A DNA stretch of 64,000 nt. Source: Paenibacillus sediminis (GTDB lineage Bacteria; Bacillota; Bacilli; Paenibacillales; Paenibacillaceae). Shown piece after piece: positions 51,801 through 59,762 of the stretch. Below the pieces are notes generated by a model. That model saw nothing but the letters and a program-made list of their open reading frames with translations, was not told the origin of the DNA and made no database searches. The position numbers and the translations under genes are program-made. Each line of letters starts with the position of its first letter. Within the stretch, counting starts at the first letter, position 1. Location of the stretch: NCBI RefSeq assembly GCF_017873765.1, contig NZ_JAGGKP010000001.1, positions 868,001 through 932,000 on the forward strand, written 5' to 3'.

Positions 51801-51870
51801 CCCTCCTAATTTTTCCAATATGTTCGCTTTATAAACTAGGATACGTATAAGGGCAGTCTGTGGAATCCGC

Positions 51871-52482
51871 AGAGTCGATGATGCAACATTTAATGATATT
51901 GGTAAAAAAGTTAAAGGTGCAAATGACTGGAAACTTGATAATATTCTCACAGGTTCAGAAGGATTAAAAATGGGCGTATATTCAAGAGTCAAAGATGGAA
52001 CAACGGAATACGCATTGGTTAACAAAGGCTCTGACTCTTGGGGAGATGCGGCCGAAGATATTCAACAACCAGCAGGTTGGTCAAGTGACATGTTCGATTC
52101 GATTTCTAAATCGGAGTATTTTGTGGTTAACCATAAGGATAGTGAAATAACTATGGTGGGGCATTCAAAGGGCGGTGCTGAAGCGATTGCAAATGCAGTT
52201 AAAAATAATAAAAATGCCATTACATTTAATCCCGCAATACCAAGCTTACGATATTATGTTTCAGGCGTCGAGAAATATACTGCAAACTTAACCAATTATG
52301 TAGTTACGGACGAAATTTTAAATAATACGTTTGGTGAGGTGAAAATTGGAAAAACAGTTTATTTAAAAACGCAACATAAAACTAAGTGGTGGTACTCACC
52401 TGCATTCAATGTTTTGCAAATGATAAAAAATCATAAAATGGATGCAGTAATAAGTGCTTTGAAGGAGGAGAAGTACAACTGA
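51871..52482 (+). pseudogene. Orphan lipase-like polymorphic toxin C-terminus
   Basis: The frame is open from about 51835 with no start; sense begins RVDDATFNDIGKKVKGANDWKLDN. The sequence has the alpha/beta-hydrolase nucleophile elbow G-H-S-K-G-G (TMVGHSKGGAEAIANAVKN), preceded by YALVNKGSDSWGDAAEDIQQ, as in lipase-type RHS toxin modules. The carrier (RHS core) is absent, cut off by the IS110 block. It is followed, with a CTGA overlap, by a paralogue of the immunity-like gene at 45946. Confidence 0.65.
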
Positions 52483-53021
52483 AAGAGAAAAAAACATTAT
52501 TAATCCTAAGCATACCGTTGTTGTTGGCATTTGCAATCATAGCATACATTGCTTTGCCTTGGTTTCTCATACTGATAGGTATTCAACTAGAACCGAATCC
52601 TCCACGCCCTGAAATCACACACGGGGAATTTCCATTTCGCTTAGAATATGAAATTAATGGAGAGCGGAAGGTCATTCAAGATACTTTAATATGTGAATTT
52701 GATGGTTTTGGTACAAATGAAGCCCGAGGTAAATATCGTAAATGGAGAGAAAGATTATCCAGCGGAAATGAAAGGATAGCATTGCTAAAAGTTAATAAAA
52801 CTAAGGAAATATTCTATGCTCCAGGGAGTGCTAATTACTATATGGGTGATTTAGGTAACACAGAGGAGTATGAGCCTCTTTTCCCTAATGCTTTATTTTT
52901 TGAAAAAGAGAGCAGCGGGACTAATACTGGAATAATTCATGCGGATGAATTATTTAATAAATACCATATAAGATTGATAAGTTGGGATTCTATCCCACCA
53001 ATCAAAAATAATTTTAAATAA
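52479..53021 (+). CDS. Membrane-anchored immunity-like protein, copy 2
   Basis: About 180 residues, closely similar to the product of 45946-46482 over the full length (PNPPRPEIT-x-GEFPFRLEYEI-x-GERKVIQDTL, then FDGFG). Alignment puts the first codon at CTG 52479, overlapping the toxin stop as CTGA; AAGGAGG is 10 bases upstream. No ATG, GTG or TTG fits before 52512, which would cut into the membrane helix. Either a rare CTG start or a start codon lost by mutation. Probable immunity to the lipase-like toxin just upstream. Confidence 0.6.
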   Translation: MKEKKTLLILSIPLLLAFAIIAYIALPWFLILIGIQLEPNPPRPEITHGEFPFRLEYEINGERKVIQDTLICEFDGFGTNEARGKYRKWRERLSSGNERIALLKVNKTKEIFYAPGSANYYMGDLGNTEEYEPLFPNALFFEKESSGTNTGIIHADELFNKYHIRLISWDSIPPIKNNFK

Positions 53022-53088
53022 TCAATCCTAGTCACAATACGACTACCCCTCGTATTGTTGACCTTAAAATCCAGCCCCGCCACCCTCT

Positions 53089-53128
53089 ACCACAAACGAG
53101 ACTAACCTCTCGCTTGTGGTTCTTTTTA
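53089..53128 (+). terminator. Terminator after immunity-like copy 2
   Basis: ACCACAAACGAGA / TCTCGCTTGTGGT stem with one mismatch, then TCTTTTT. Confidence 0.85.
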
Positions 53129-53135
53129 TCATTAA

Positions 53136-53327
53136 ATGGTTGCTCTCCCCCGAGTAGCAGGTGTTTCAAATACATTTCCAGCATACGAAATATATATGAG
53201 TAATAATGGAGGTGCATATGGTGGAGGTTATCAATCTCTATACCAATATATGCCTTCTAGTAAGTCTCAAGCAATTGGTCTTTTTGACTCTATAGGTGGT
53301 ACACTTGTAATTGATAATGCTAAGTGA
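53136..53327 (+). pseudogene. C-terminal fragment of another toxin-like protein
   Basis: About 60 sensible residues (LPRVAGVSNTFPAYEIYMSNNG...YQYMPSSKSQAIGLFDSIGG) end in TGA 17 bases before a small membrane protein gene. There is no credible start or upstream domain. By position this is the tail of a third RHS/polymorphic toxin cassette. Confidence 0.4.
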
Positions 53328-53344
53328 GAGTGGTGGTTTATTAA

Positions 53345-53713
53345 ATGAGGTTTCTTTTTGCTCTATTCTACAGTTTAATAGTAACGTTATTAGTAATACT
53401 AGTTATTGCATTTGTAGATAATCAAATAACCGATATGATGTCGTTTTTTGGATTTTATATTATATATGTAGGGTTGTTTGGTTCTTTGGGATGCATGATT
53501 GGAGAGGTTGTATACTTCTTATTGTCAAAACTTAAAAAAAGAATAGTCGTGATTGAATACTTTATTTATTTGATTCTTGGGTTAATGCTCGGAATAACTC
53601 TAGAAATTACTTCAACCGTTTTTGAGGATCATTTAATAATATTCCTTACAGTTATTGGTGCTATTTCGTTCTATGTCAGCAGAAATTTCGTTAAGCAAGA
53701 ATGGATAAGGTAG
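53345..53713 (+). CDS. Small four-helix membrane protein, possible immunity protein
   Basis: 122 residues with four hydrophobic segments (FALFYSLIVTLLVILVIAF; FFGFYIIYVGLFGSLGCMIG; YFIYLILGLMLGITLEI; LIIFLTVIGAISFYV) and basic loops. No family recognised. It follows the toxin fragment and is itself followed by the second 259-bp repeat, the same arrangement as the lipoprotein at 47971. Confidence 0.55.
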   Translation: MRFLFALFYSLIVTLLVILVIAFVDNQITDMMSFFGFYIIYVGLFGSLGCMIGEVVYFLLSKLKKRIVVIEYFIYLILGLMLGITLEITSTVFEDHLIIFLTVIGAISFYVSRNFVKQEWIR

Positions 53714-53727
53714 CTATAAAATATGCC

Positions 53728-53986
53728 ACATGCGAGTGTAACAACTCCATGTGTTTTTCTTTTTTTGAAACATATATACCCGCCCCGCACCAGACCTATA
53801 AGCTGATTTGTTGCATAATGGTGTGCGTTGAATTATTTAGATTCACACCGCAACATGCACCGATTATTAGCATTCAATGAGGAAGTAGAGCAGGGGATTT
53901 TCAATACTTTGGGACACTTTATCTGACACTAATTATTGAGGATGGGCGGGGGCAAAGAATACATAGAAGAATCATCTTCATAAAAA
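53728..53986 (+). repeat. 259-bp direct repeat, copy 2
   Basis: No difference from 48399-48657 seen by eye. Recombination between the copies would remove 5.3 kb containing the recombinase, the IS110 element and two toxin cassettes. Confidence 0.95.
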
Positions 53987-54137
53987 ATATGTATCCAATT
54001 AATTAAATGATACTGATAATACGCCATTTTAATTAAGAAAAATAACCTTGTCTACATCCTACATCAGAGGGGTTATTTTTTTTGATTAAAAACCATCCAT
54101 AATGGCGAGAATGCTGTTATTACTGTAGTTATGGAGA

Positions 54138-54292
54138 TGTCGAGGGACAAGAACTTGATCCCATTGAAAGTCGCTATTTTAGCGGCTTTTTTTTGTCGGT
54201 ACAAGTTCTTGTCCCGAGTCGAGGACAAGAACTTGTACCGAGTCGAGGACAAGAACTTGTACCTATTACCGTAAAGGACAAGAAGATGGTCC
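54138..54292 (+). repeat. Left-end array of transposase-binding-type sites
   Basis: 17-bp sites GGACAAGAACTTGTACC or close variants at 54145-54161, 54198-54214 (inverted), 54223-54239, 54247-54263 and 54276-54292. Sites 3 and 4 form a 24-bp tandem repeat. A terminator hairpin (AAGTCGCTA / TAGCGGCTT, then T8) at 54168-54195 sits between sites 1 and 2, shielding the element from outside transcription. Confidence 0.8.
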
Positions 54293-54440
54293 GATTACCG
54301 ATTAGATAAGTATTTAACTACTTATCACTGCTCTAAGTAATTAAGCTAACCGGCAGTTATGAGCAGTAAAAAATTATATATACGAGCGAAAATATGTGCT
54401 GTACGATGGATTTAATTCCATGTTGAGGAGGAACTAAGTA

Positions 54441-54707
54441 ATGAGTGGAATTTCTCCTGTAATCCCGATGCTGGCAGTACATGATGCTAGCCAAGCAGTA
54501 GACTTTTACAAAAATGTTTTTCGTGCAGTAGAGGTTAGCAGAATGGTTACAGACGAAGGGAAAATTGAACATTCCGAGGTTCAAGTAGGAAATGCCCCCA
54601 TCATGATTGCGGACGAATTTCCTTGGAACAATCGTGCGGCAAAATCGCTTGGTGGCACACCTGTAATTATCTACTTATACGTCGATAATGTTGATGATAC
54701 AACATGA
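54441..54707 (+). pseudogene. VOC/PhnB-like protein, C-terminally truncated
   Basis: SPVIPMLAVHDASQAVDFYKNVF...EVSRMVTDEGKIEHSEVQVGNAPIMIADEFP is the first half of a glyoxalase/PhnB-type VOC protein. The frame stops at 54707 within the next strand (YLYVDNVDDTT), where a structured non-coding sequence begins. The rest of the domain is absent. GAGGAGGAAC precedes the ATG. Confidence 0.6.
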
Positions 54708-54711
54708 TCTA

Positions 54712-55040
54712 GCTGGTGATAGTCCAACCGAAGGAGGGACCAAGCCACCTTCGTAGCTAGGATACTTGCGTATGGCGAAATCTGTGCGTAAAAGCGTATC
54801 GACAAAAGTATCTGTCAGAGACAGGGCGAGCAACATACCGAGCCGTAACATAAAGTGAATTCTACCGCATCCTCAAAAGGCCTGGTAGGAGGGAAAAGAA
54901 GAAGCCGAGTCTCGTGTATATAGACGAAGGCCAGGGAAGCTGTGAAGAACTTGGAGCAACAGCGAAGAATCCTCATGTGTAAAGGAATCGGCATAGACCC
55001 AAGTTCGACGTTGGACTCTTCTTATTATGGCTTAAAGGGA
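54712..55040 (+). ncRNA. Group II intron-like 5' remnant
   Basis: Purine-rich, ORF-less, highly structured sequence beginning just after the broken VOC frame: GTGATAGTCC, GAAGGAGGGACCAAGCC...CTTCGTAGCTAGGATACTTGC, GTCAGAGACAGGGCGAGCAACATACCGAGCC, and later AGACGAAGGCCAGGGAAGC. It resembles the domain I region of bacterial group II introns. No reverse-transcriptase ORF or domain V/VI was seen. The next 220 bases show nothing. Confidence 0.4.
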
Positions 55041-55267
55041 CATCAAGTGCATATACGATTTTTTGAAGATTTACAAGCGTACTGTTTTTCTCCGCGCGTT
55101 CGACTCCACCAATAAACGAGTAATGAAATCCAGCTTTTTACACCTATTATCAGTTAAGTTACGAATTTCTGAATTGAACAAATAATGCAGATAATTATTT
55201 TTTTATTAAATTTTTCTATTTTTATGCTATTATGTTTTAAAACATGGATATTTAAAGGAGGATCTTA

Positions 55268-55618
55268 ATGAGGTATTTTACTAGCTTTCTCATAATTATT
55301 CCCCTCATCTTTTTAAGTGGCTGTAATTCAAGTCAGGGAGGAAGTAGCGGTGACTGGTCATCAAATTTTGTAGTTTGGCAAGGGAATATGTATATATTTA
55401 ATGATACAACCGTTGAAGAGGTTGATGAACAAATAGGTAAAATAGAAGAATACTCTGATAATGAAGCTAACAAGTTTTCATCAAACATTTTTTCGAATAT
55501 TTATGATGTTGGAACTGAGATTTACAAAATTAAAGACACCTCTACTGATGAGGCTATTGCAGTAAAGATTCAAGATAAATACTTCAAGGGAATAAACAGA
55601 GGAAAATACGGTTCATAA
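55268..55618 (+). CDS. Small lipoprotein of unknown function
   Basis: 116 residues with lipobox LSGC near residue 19, a Gly/Ser-rich spacer (SSQGGSSGDWSS) and a Glu/Asp-rich domain (MYIFNDTTVEEVDEQIGKIEEYSDNEANKF). No family recognised. AAGGAGGA ribosome site before the ATG. Cargo of the 54138-57283 element. Confidence 0.6.
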   Translation: MRYFTSFLIIIPLIFLSGCNSSQGGSSGDWSSNFVVWQGNMYIFNDTTVEEVDEQIGKIEEYSDNEANKFSSNIFSNIYDVGTEIYKIKDTSTDEAIAVKIQDKYFKGINRGKYGS

Positions 55619-55692
55619 GAACTAAAGTTATCTGAACGAGATTATTACTAAGAACTCTTCATGTTTCTCGCTCACTTACTAAATCTTATATC

Positions 55693-55733
55693 GTCTGATT
55701 AATCTTAATAAACACGATTAATCAGACTTTTTT
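55693..55733 (+). terminator. Strong terminator
   Basis: 12-bp perfect stem GTCTGATTAATC / GATTAATCAGAC followed by six T. Confidence 0.95.
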
Positions 55734-55834
55734 GTGCTTTTTTGTATTTAAATACATATTTTGTATTTACACTTCCGTTTTTTTGTTATTTAATAGAATT
55801 GTATTACAAAAAATGGTAGATGGAGGTATGTTTG

Positions 55835-56374
55835 ATGTTCAAGAAAATTAGTACTTTATTGTTGAGCTCCTCACTATTGTTCTTGTCGGCTTTATTTGTC
55901 CCCACATCTGCTAGTGCATACAATCTTCTAGGAGGGAAGTATGGTGTTACAACCATAGGTTTTAATTACCAAGGAACTTCCGCTACTTACAATTTGGCTA
56001 CAGCAACGGGAATTAGTGCTTGGAAAAACGCTAATGTAGATGTAAGTTTTGAATCACATAGTGCTGGAGAAACTAACACCATACTGTTCTATAATGATAG
56101 TTATGGTGCCAACATTGGCTGGAACGCCCAATGTGCAAACAAACCTGTTCATACATCAGGCACTTATACTAAGTCTATTATTGATTTTAACACTAGTACT
56201 ATGGATAGTATGTCTAATGCACAGAGACAAGGTGTTTCTGCCCACGAGATTGGACATGCCCTCGGTTTAGATCATGTATCGGATAAATACCAAATTATGT
56301 GTACTTGGGGTGATGGCAGGGTTGCTACTTCTCCTGGTAGCGATGATATAAAAGGTGTCAACTATCTATATTAA
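55835..56374 (+). CDS. Secreted matrixin-type zinc metalloprotease
   Basis: A 179-residue exported protein: signal peptide to about residue 28 (PTSASA), then a small metzincin catalytic domain. The zinc motif H-E-I-G-H-A-L-G-L-D-H is at about residues 136-146 and the Met-turn is in YQIMC near 155. FNYQGTSATYNLATATGISAWKNANVDVSFE is the M10-type beta sheet. There is no propeptide or haemopexin domain, so it is a minimal matrixin. ATG 55835 is chosen because TGGAGG is 8 bases upstream. It is 23 bases before another secreted protein gene, probably co-transcribed. Confidence 0.82.
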   Translation: MFKKISTLLLSSSLLFLSALFVPTSASAYNLLGGKYGVTTIGFNYQGTSATYNLATATGISAWKNANVDVSFESHSAGETNTILFYNDSYGANIGWNAQCANKPVHTSGTYTKSIIDFNTSTMDSMSNAQRQGVSAHEIGHALGLDHVSDKYQIMCTWGDGRVATSPGSDDIKGVNYLY

Positions 56375-56397
56375 TTTAGAAAGGTAGGGATTATATT

Positions 56398-56952
56398 ATG
56401 ATTAAGACCCAGAGGAAAACAAACTATTTGATAATTGCAATTTCTTTAGTGGTCCTTTTTGGAGTAATAGTTGCAACCTCCTTACAAACAAATGCCGCTA
56501 AAATAAACAAAAAAGTGATAACGCATTTTGATTTAACTGAAAGTTTTGACTCTATAGAGAGCTTGGAACAGAGTGCATCATTGATTGCAAATGTGAAAGT
56601 GAATTCATCTAAGAGTTTCACGTACGGGAATGTTGTATTCACCTTATCAAATGTTTCGGTAAATAAAGCATATAAGGGAGAAGCTGATAAAACAATTAAT
56701 ATTTTAGAAACCGGCGGAATTGGGGAGGATGGACTTTATTACACCGTAGAGGGAAATGATGTTTTATTAAAGAATCAGCAAGCAATTGTGTACTTAGAGA
56801 AGTATGACGGTCCAATTGCTGAAAATGCTTATGTTATTAAAGGGGTTTATGAAGGTAAATTTAAAATTCAGAACGGAAAGTTACTACCTCCTAAGGAAAC
56901 TAAAGGAGATATCCAACATGTAAATAGTATTAATGATTTAAACCTAGAATAG
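56398..56952 (+). CDS. Secreted protein co-transcribed with the metalloprotease
   Basis: 184 residues with an N-terminal signal or anchor helix (YLIIAISLVVLFGVIVATSL, then NAAK). The mature part is a beta-rich domain: SLEQSASLIANVKVNSSKSFTYGNVVFTLSNVSVNKAYKGEADKTINILETGGIG...NQQAIVYLEKYDG. This pattern occurs in small exported Bacillales proteins of unknown function. It may be a substrate, inhibitor or unrelated partner of the protease 23 bases upstream. Confidence 0.6.
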   Translation: MIKTQRKTNYLIIAISLVVLFGVIVATSLQTNAAKINKKVITHFDLTESFDSIESLEQSASLIANVKVNSSKSFTYGNVVFTLSNVSVNKAYKGEADKTINILETGGIGEDGLYYTVEGNDVLLKNQQAIVYLEKYDGPIAENAYVIKGVYEGKFKIQNGKLLPPKETKGDIQHVNSINDLNLE

Positions 56953-56960
56953 TATACCTA

Positions 56961-56994
56961 AGCCCCATCTTCGTTTTTTGGGATGGGGCTGTTT
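56961..56994 (+). terminator. Terminator of the metalloprotease operon
   Basis: AGCCCCATC / GATGGGGCT stem followed by GTTTG. Confidence 0.75.
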
Positions 56995-57000
56995 GTCCGT

Positions 57001-57143
57001 TGACATAAAAGTGCCTACATTAACATAATCCCAAAAAGCCCGATTCTTGGGCTTTTTTATTTTTATGTCGGTGTTTTTTTGTCTCATTAAAAAAATGCAC
57101 AAATGTGCCTACATTAAGTAAAATTGACGCAAATATGCCCACA
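57001..57143 (-). repeat. Second type of iterated end repeats
   Basis: Three copies of a 19-bp motif read on the - strand as TGTGGGCATATTTGCGTCA (57143-57125), TGTAGGCACATTTGTGCA (57113-57096) and TGTAGGCACTTTTATGTCA (57019-57001). A terminator (AAAAGCCC / GGGCTTTT, 57033-57057) lies between copies 2 and 3. The layout mirrors the end array at 54138 but with another sequence. Confidence 0.6.
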
Positions 57144-57236
57144 TAACGATACCTTAGGTACTTCAGCAGGTCCAACGGGTTTTATTCTTGTTTATTTTTG
57201 TTATAACAAGGAAAAAAATCGAAAAGGGCGGCAAAG

Positions 57237-57283
57237 GGTACAAGTTCTTGTCCTTTAACGGTACAAGTTCTTGTCCTCCGACA
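57237..57283 (-). repeat. Right-end transposase-binding-type sites
   Basis: Two copies of GGTACAAGTTCTTGTCC (57237-57253, 57260-57276), then TCCGACA as terminus, followed by the GGAGA duplication. Confidence 0.8.
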
Positions 57284-57521
57284 GGAGAAGAAGAGAATAA
57301 TGGAACTTTTTTAGCCGGCTCCGACGTGGGATAAAAAAATACGAACATATATTCACAAAACCCGTATTTTGTACATATGTCTATAAATCAATTAAATACC
57401 ACGCCCTATATGATATATATACATTATATCCCCCTGTTTTGTAGATGAAAAATAATGCAAAATAATAAGTTTGATTAAACAAGGCTGCCGTTTACAAATC
57501 GGCAGCCTTGTGTGGTCGTGT

Positions 57522-57788
57522 TTAATTTTTAACTGAATTCCAAGCATTTATAAAATCATTAATAGTTTTAAATCGTTCTTCTCGTTCCTTACTAACTGCT
57601 CGTAAAGCGACTTCGTAAAGTGATCTATTTGCTTCCCATTTTGAAAACGAATGATCCATTTCGCCACCAAGTAATCCAAAAGCGATAGCTCCCATCGTGA
57701 AAACATTCGTTCTTGCATCAATAGGTGAACCTAATATAAACTCTTCCGGAGATTTCGAACGTCTTGCTCCCCAAAAGTTCTCTCCCAT
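57522..57788 (-). pseudogene. Ser/Thr protein kinase C-lobe fragment
   Basis: MGENFWGARRSKSPEEFILGSPIDARTNVFTMGAIAFGLLGGEMDHSFSKWE... is the activation-segment end and the alpha-F region (the PEEF-x-x-G-x-x-IDARTNVFTMGAIAF block) of a bacterial Hanks-type kinase. The catalytic lobe with P-loop and His-Arg-Asp is missing; upstream sequence is an integrase fragment. Confidence 0.6.
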
Positions 57789-57793
57789 GTCAT

Positions 57794-58545
57794 TTACGGA
57801 AGGTGCAACCTGTAGAAGTCGATGTCACAGATCCTGGTTAAATCCATTGAAAAATCATACAGTTGTGTGCTTGCGAAATGACGTCGCTCTGAGTTCACGT
57901 ATTTGATTAATAACTTAAATGTTTCAGGGGATATCCGAATGAACTTGATTCGTCGCTTAAAGCTGCCTTTATTCGTAGCAGCTAGTTCATGGATATCCGA
58001 ACGTTTTCTGTAATCCCCAACGGTAAGCTCTAATATCTCAGATATTCTCGCCCCTGTTTCAAACATAAATCTGGTTATTACTTCATCCCTTAGTCGCCAA
58101 CCCCGAGTATCCCCAGCCTGGTAAATGCGGTATGGCAGATCCCAATCTCCAATGATCTCAGGTACCCATTCTTCAAATTGATGATCTTAAAATAAGAATC
58201 TGTTTGTTTTCTGAAAGATAGCGGTTCCTCGGTACCTGCCGCTTTGGGCATCCTTGGTCTGTTCCCCCTTTCCCCTGGTTGTTCAGAAACACTATCATTA
58301 TATTCTAAATCGATAAGTGGATTGGCCTGTGTATACTTCTTTAACCAATAGAAGAATGGCTCTAAGGTGTTTAAATAAGCGATTACGGAACTCTCACTGA
58401 TCCTGTTGAACTGATCGTGATAAAACTCTGTAAGAGGAATGAACGCCTCCTTCTTATCGTCAAAAACAATGAGACGGTATTTGCTGTTCACTCCTTCAGG
58501 ACAATATGCATGAAAAAACGAAGCCATTTCCTCCACTACCTCCAC
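57794..58545 (-). pseudogene. Tyrosine recombinase/integrase, broken into two frames
   Basis: The N-terminal half (58090-58545) has the core-binding domain ISESSVIAYLNTLEPFFYWLKKYTQ. The catalytic half continues in another frame (57794-58066) with FETGARISEILELTVGDYRKRSD (first catalytic Arg) and ISPETFKLLIKYVNSER. The His-x-x-Arg and Tyr parts are missing, replaced by the kinase fragment. Looks like a Tn554-type integrase. Confidence 0.65.
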
Positions 58546-58796
58546 CTCTATTTACACAAAAAAAGGACATTTCCGTTCCAATAAAACGGATGTCCACATA
58601 TGATGTGTAACACTATATGAAAATACAGTAGAATCATAGGCTAGTTCTTTCGACCAACACAATTAATTCGGGACGTAACCACTATCTACAGCAACAATTT
58701 GTGGAGGCTTGACTGGGAACAAGCCCCCGGTTTGGAAACCGGGAGCATCGTTCATTCGATGCAACTGTAATCGGTCTTTGAATCTCTGCGGACGGG

Positions 58797-59762
58797 CTAT
58801 ATCCCATCATTGATTAATTCTTCCGCCAGCTGGACCAGTTGCTCCCGGGTTAGTATGCGATCCCCATACGTCGTTAGCGTATAATATGCATCCCGCTTCT
58901 CGTCGTACCAGTTGAGATAATGGTAGCTAACGTTCTCTTTCTTTACATCGTTGTAGACGGCCGCCCTGCCCTCGATCTTAAACTTGTCTGTTTGGTTTTC
59001 AGATTCTTGCTCTACCCTCATAGTACCTCCCTGCAGCAGCGTCATCCCGAAGTCGACGTAGGCGCGGCCATTGGCATATGTAGCGCCCACCGAGCCCGCG
59101 TCCGTCCACGGAAGCTTCTTCGCGAAGAGGCGTTGCCCCGCTTTCGCCTGGTTAGCCTGATTTATCAATTCACCAAGCGTTTGCCTGTAAACGGTCGAAC
59201 TTGTTAACGGATAGTGGGGACTCACGTTACCGTATTTCAACGTATACCCTTCAACCTTCTCCGGCAGCACCGTCACCCCGGTTCGGCGCATCTCCTTCAC
59301 GAAATCGGGGTAGGAAGTAAACCGTCGCTCCTTGACAGCGAAGTGAAGCAGGTCACTGCTGCTCGAAGCGTCATCGTCGTTCTGGCCCTTCACATAATAG
59401 GCCACCAGCTCGCCCGACTTGGCTGAATTGAGTGCTTTCCATTGATAAGGATCCCACTGGGCCACCGGCTCCGGAGCAAAGTATTCCGGTTCGTATTGAA
59501 CTTTAACCACGTCTGCCGCATTGCGAATCTGGATCCACTCCGAAGCGGCGTAAGCAGAGGTCGAAATAAGCAGCATCGCAAGTAGCATCGTCAGTGCTCC
59601 CGCGCGATTCATGAGTCTGAACCCAAGCCAGGACCCGCCTCCTTTTCTACTGCCAATCCGCTCCATCACCCGGTCCTTGACGTCGATAACTGGTAGCCGT
59701 TCATCGCCGGCGGCAGCCCTGATTAGATCTTCGTTATCAATTTGGATTCCTGCACGCTGCAC
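58797..59762 (-). CDS. Anti-sigma factor with membrane anchor (DUF4367-like)
   Basis: 321 residues: a cytoplasmic N-terminus of about 50, one membrane helix (AGALTMLLAMLLISTSAYA), and an exterior domain with LLHFAVKERRFTSYPDFVKEM and a C-terminal DUF4367-like part (YHYLNWYDEKRDAYYTLTTYGDRILTREQLVQLAEELI). It starts at GTG 59762 with AAGGAGGGG 5 bases upstream, inside the end of the sigma gene. Base composition is visibly GC-richer than neighbours, as for the sigma gene. Confidence 0.72.
   Translation of the reverse strand: MQRAGIQIDNEDLIRAAAGDERLPVIDVKDRVMERIGSRKGGGSWLGFRLMNRAGALTMLLAMLLISTSAYAASEWIQIRNAADVVKVQYEPEYFAPEPVAQWDPYQWKALNSAKSGELVAYYVKGQNDDDASSSSDLLHFAVKERRFTSYPDFVKEMRRTGVTVLPEKVEGYTLKYGNVSPHYPLTSSTVYRQTLGELINQANQAKAGQRLFAKKLPWTDAGSVGATYANGRAYVDFGMTLLQGGTMRVEQESENQTDKFKIEGRAAVYNDVKKENVSYHYLNWYDEKRDAYYTLTTYGDRILTREQLVQLAEELINDGI

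Larger units (their letters stand above)
54138..57283. mobile_element. Non-autonomous Tn7/Tn5053-type element with 5-bp target duplication
   Basis: The left terminus TGTCGAGGGACAAG (54138) and the right terminus read inward from 57283, TGTCGGAGGACAAG, are inverted repeats matching at 20 of 24 bases. The flanking GGAGA at 54133-54137 and 57284-57288 is a perfect 5-bp direct duplication. Several copies of GGACAAGAACTTGTACC lie inside each end, as TnsB/TniA-type transposases require. Inside are a truncated VOC gene with an intron-like remnant, two secreted or lipoprotein genes and a metalloprotease, but no transposase. Tn7-like tnsA, tnsB and tnsC remnants lie outside on either side. Confidence 0.75.

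Noticed and set aside
54138-54300. CRISPR-like array because of repeated 17-bp units
   Set aside because: The units are too short, partly inverted, irregularly spaced and lie at a transposon end; spacers are not unique 30-mers and no cas genes are present.
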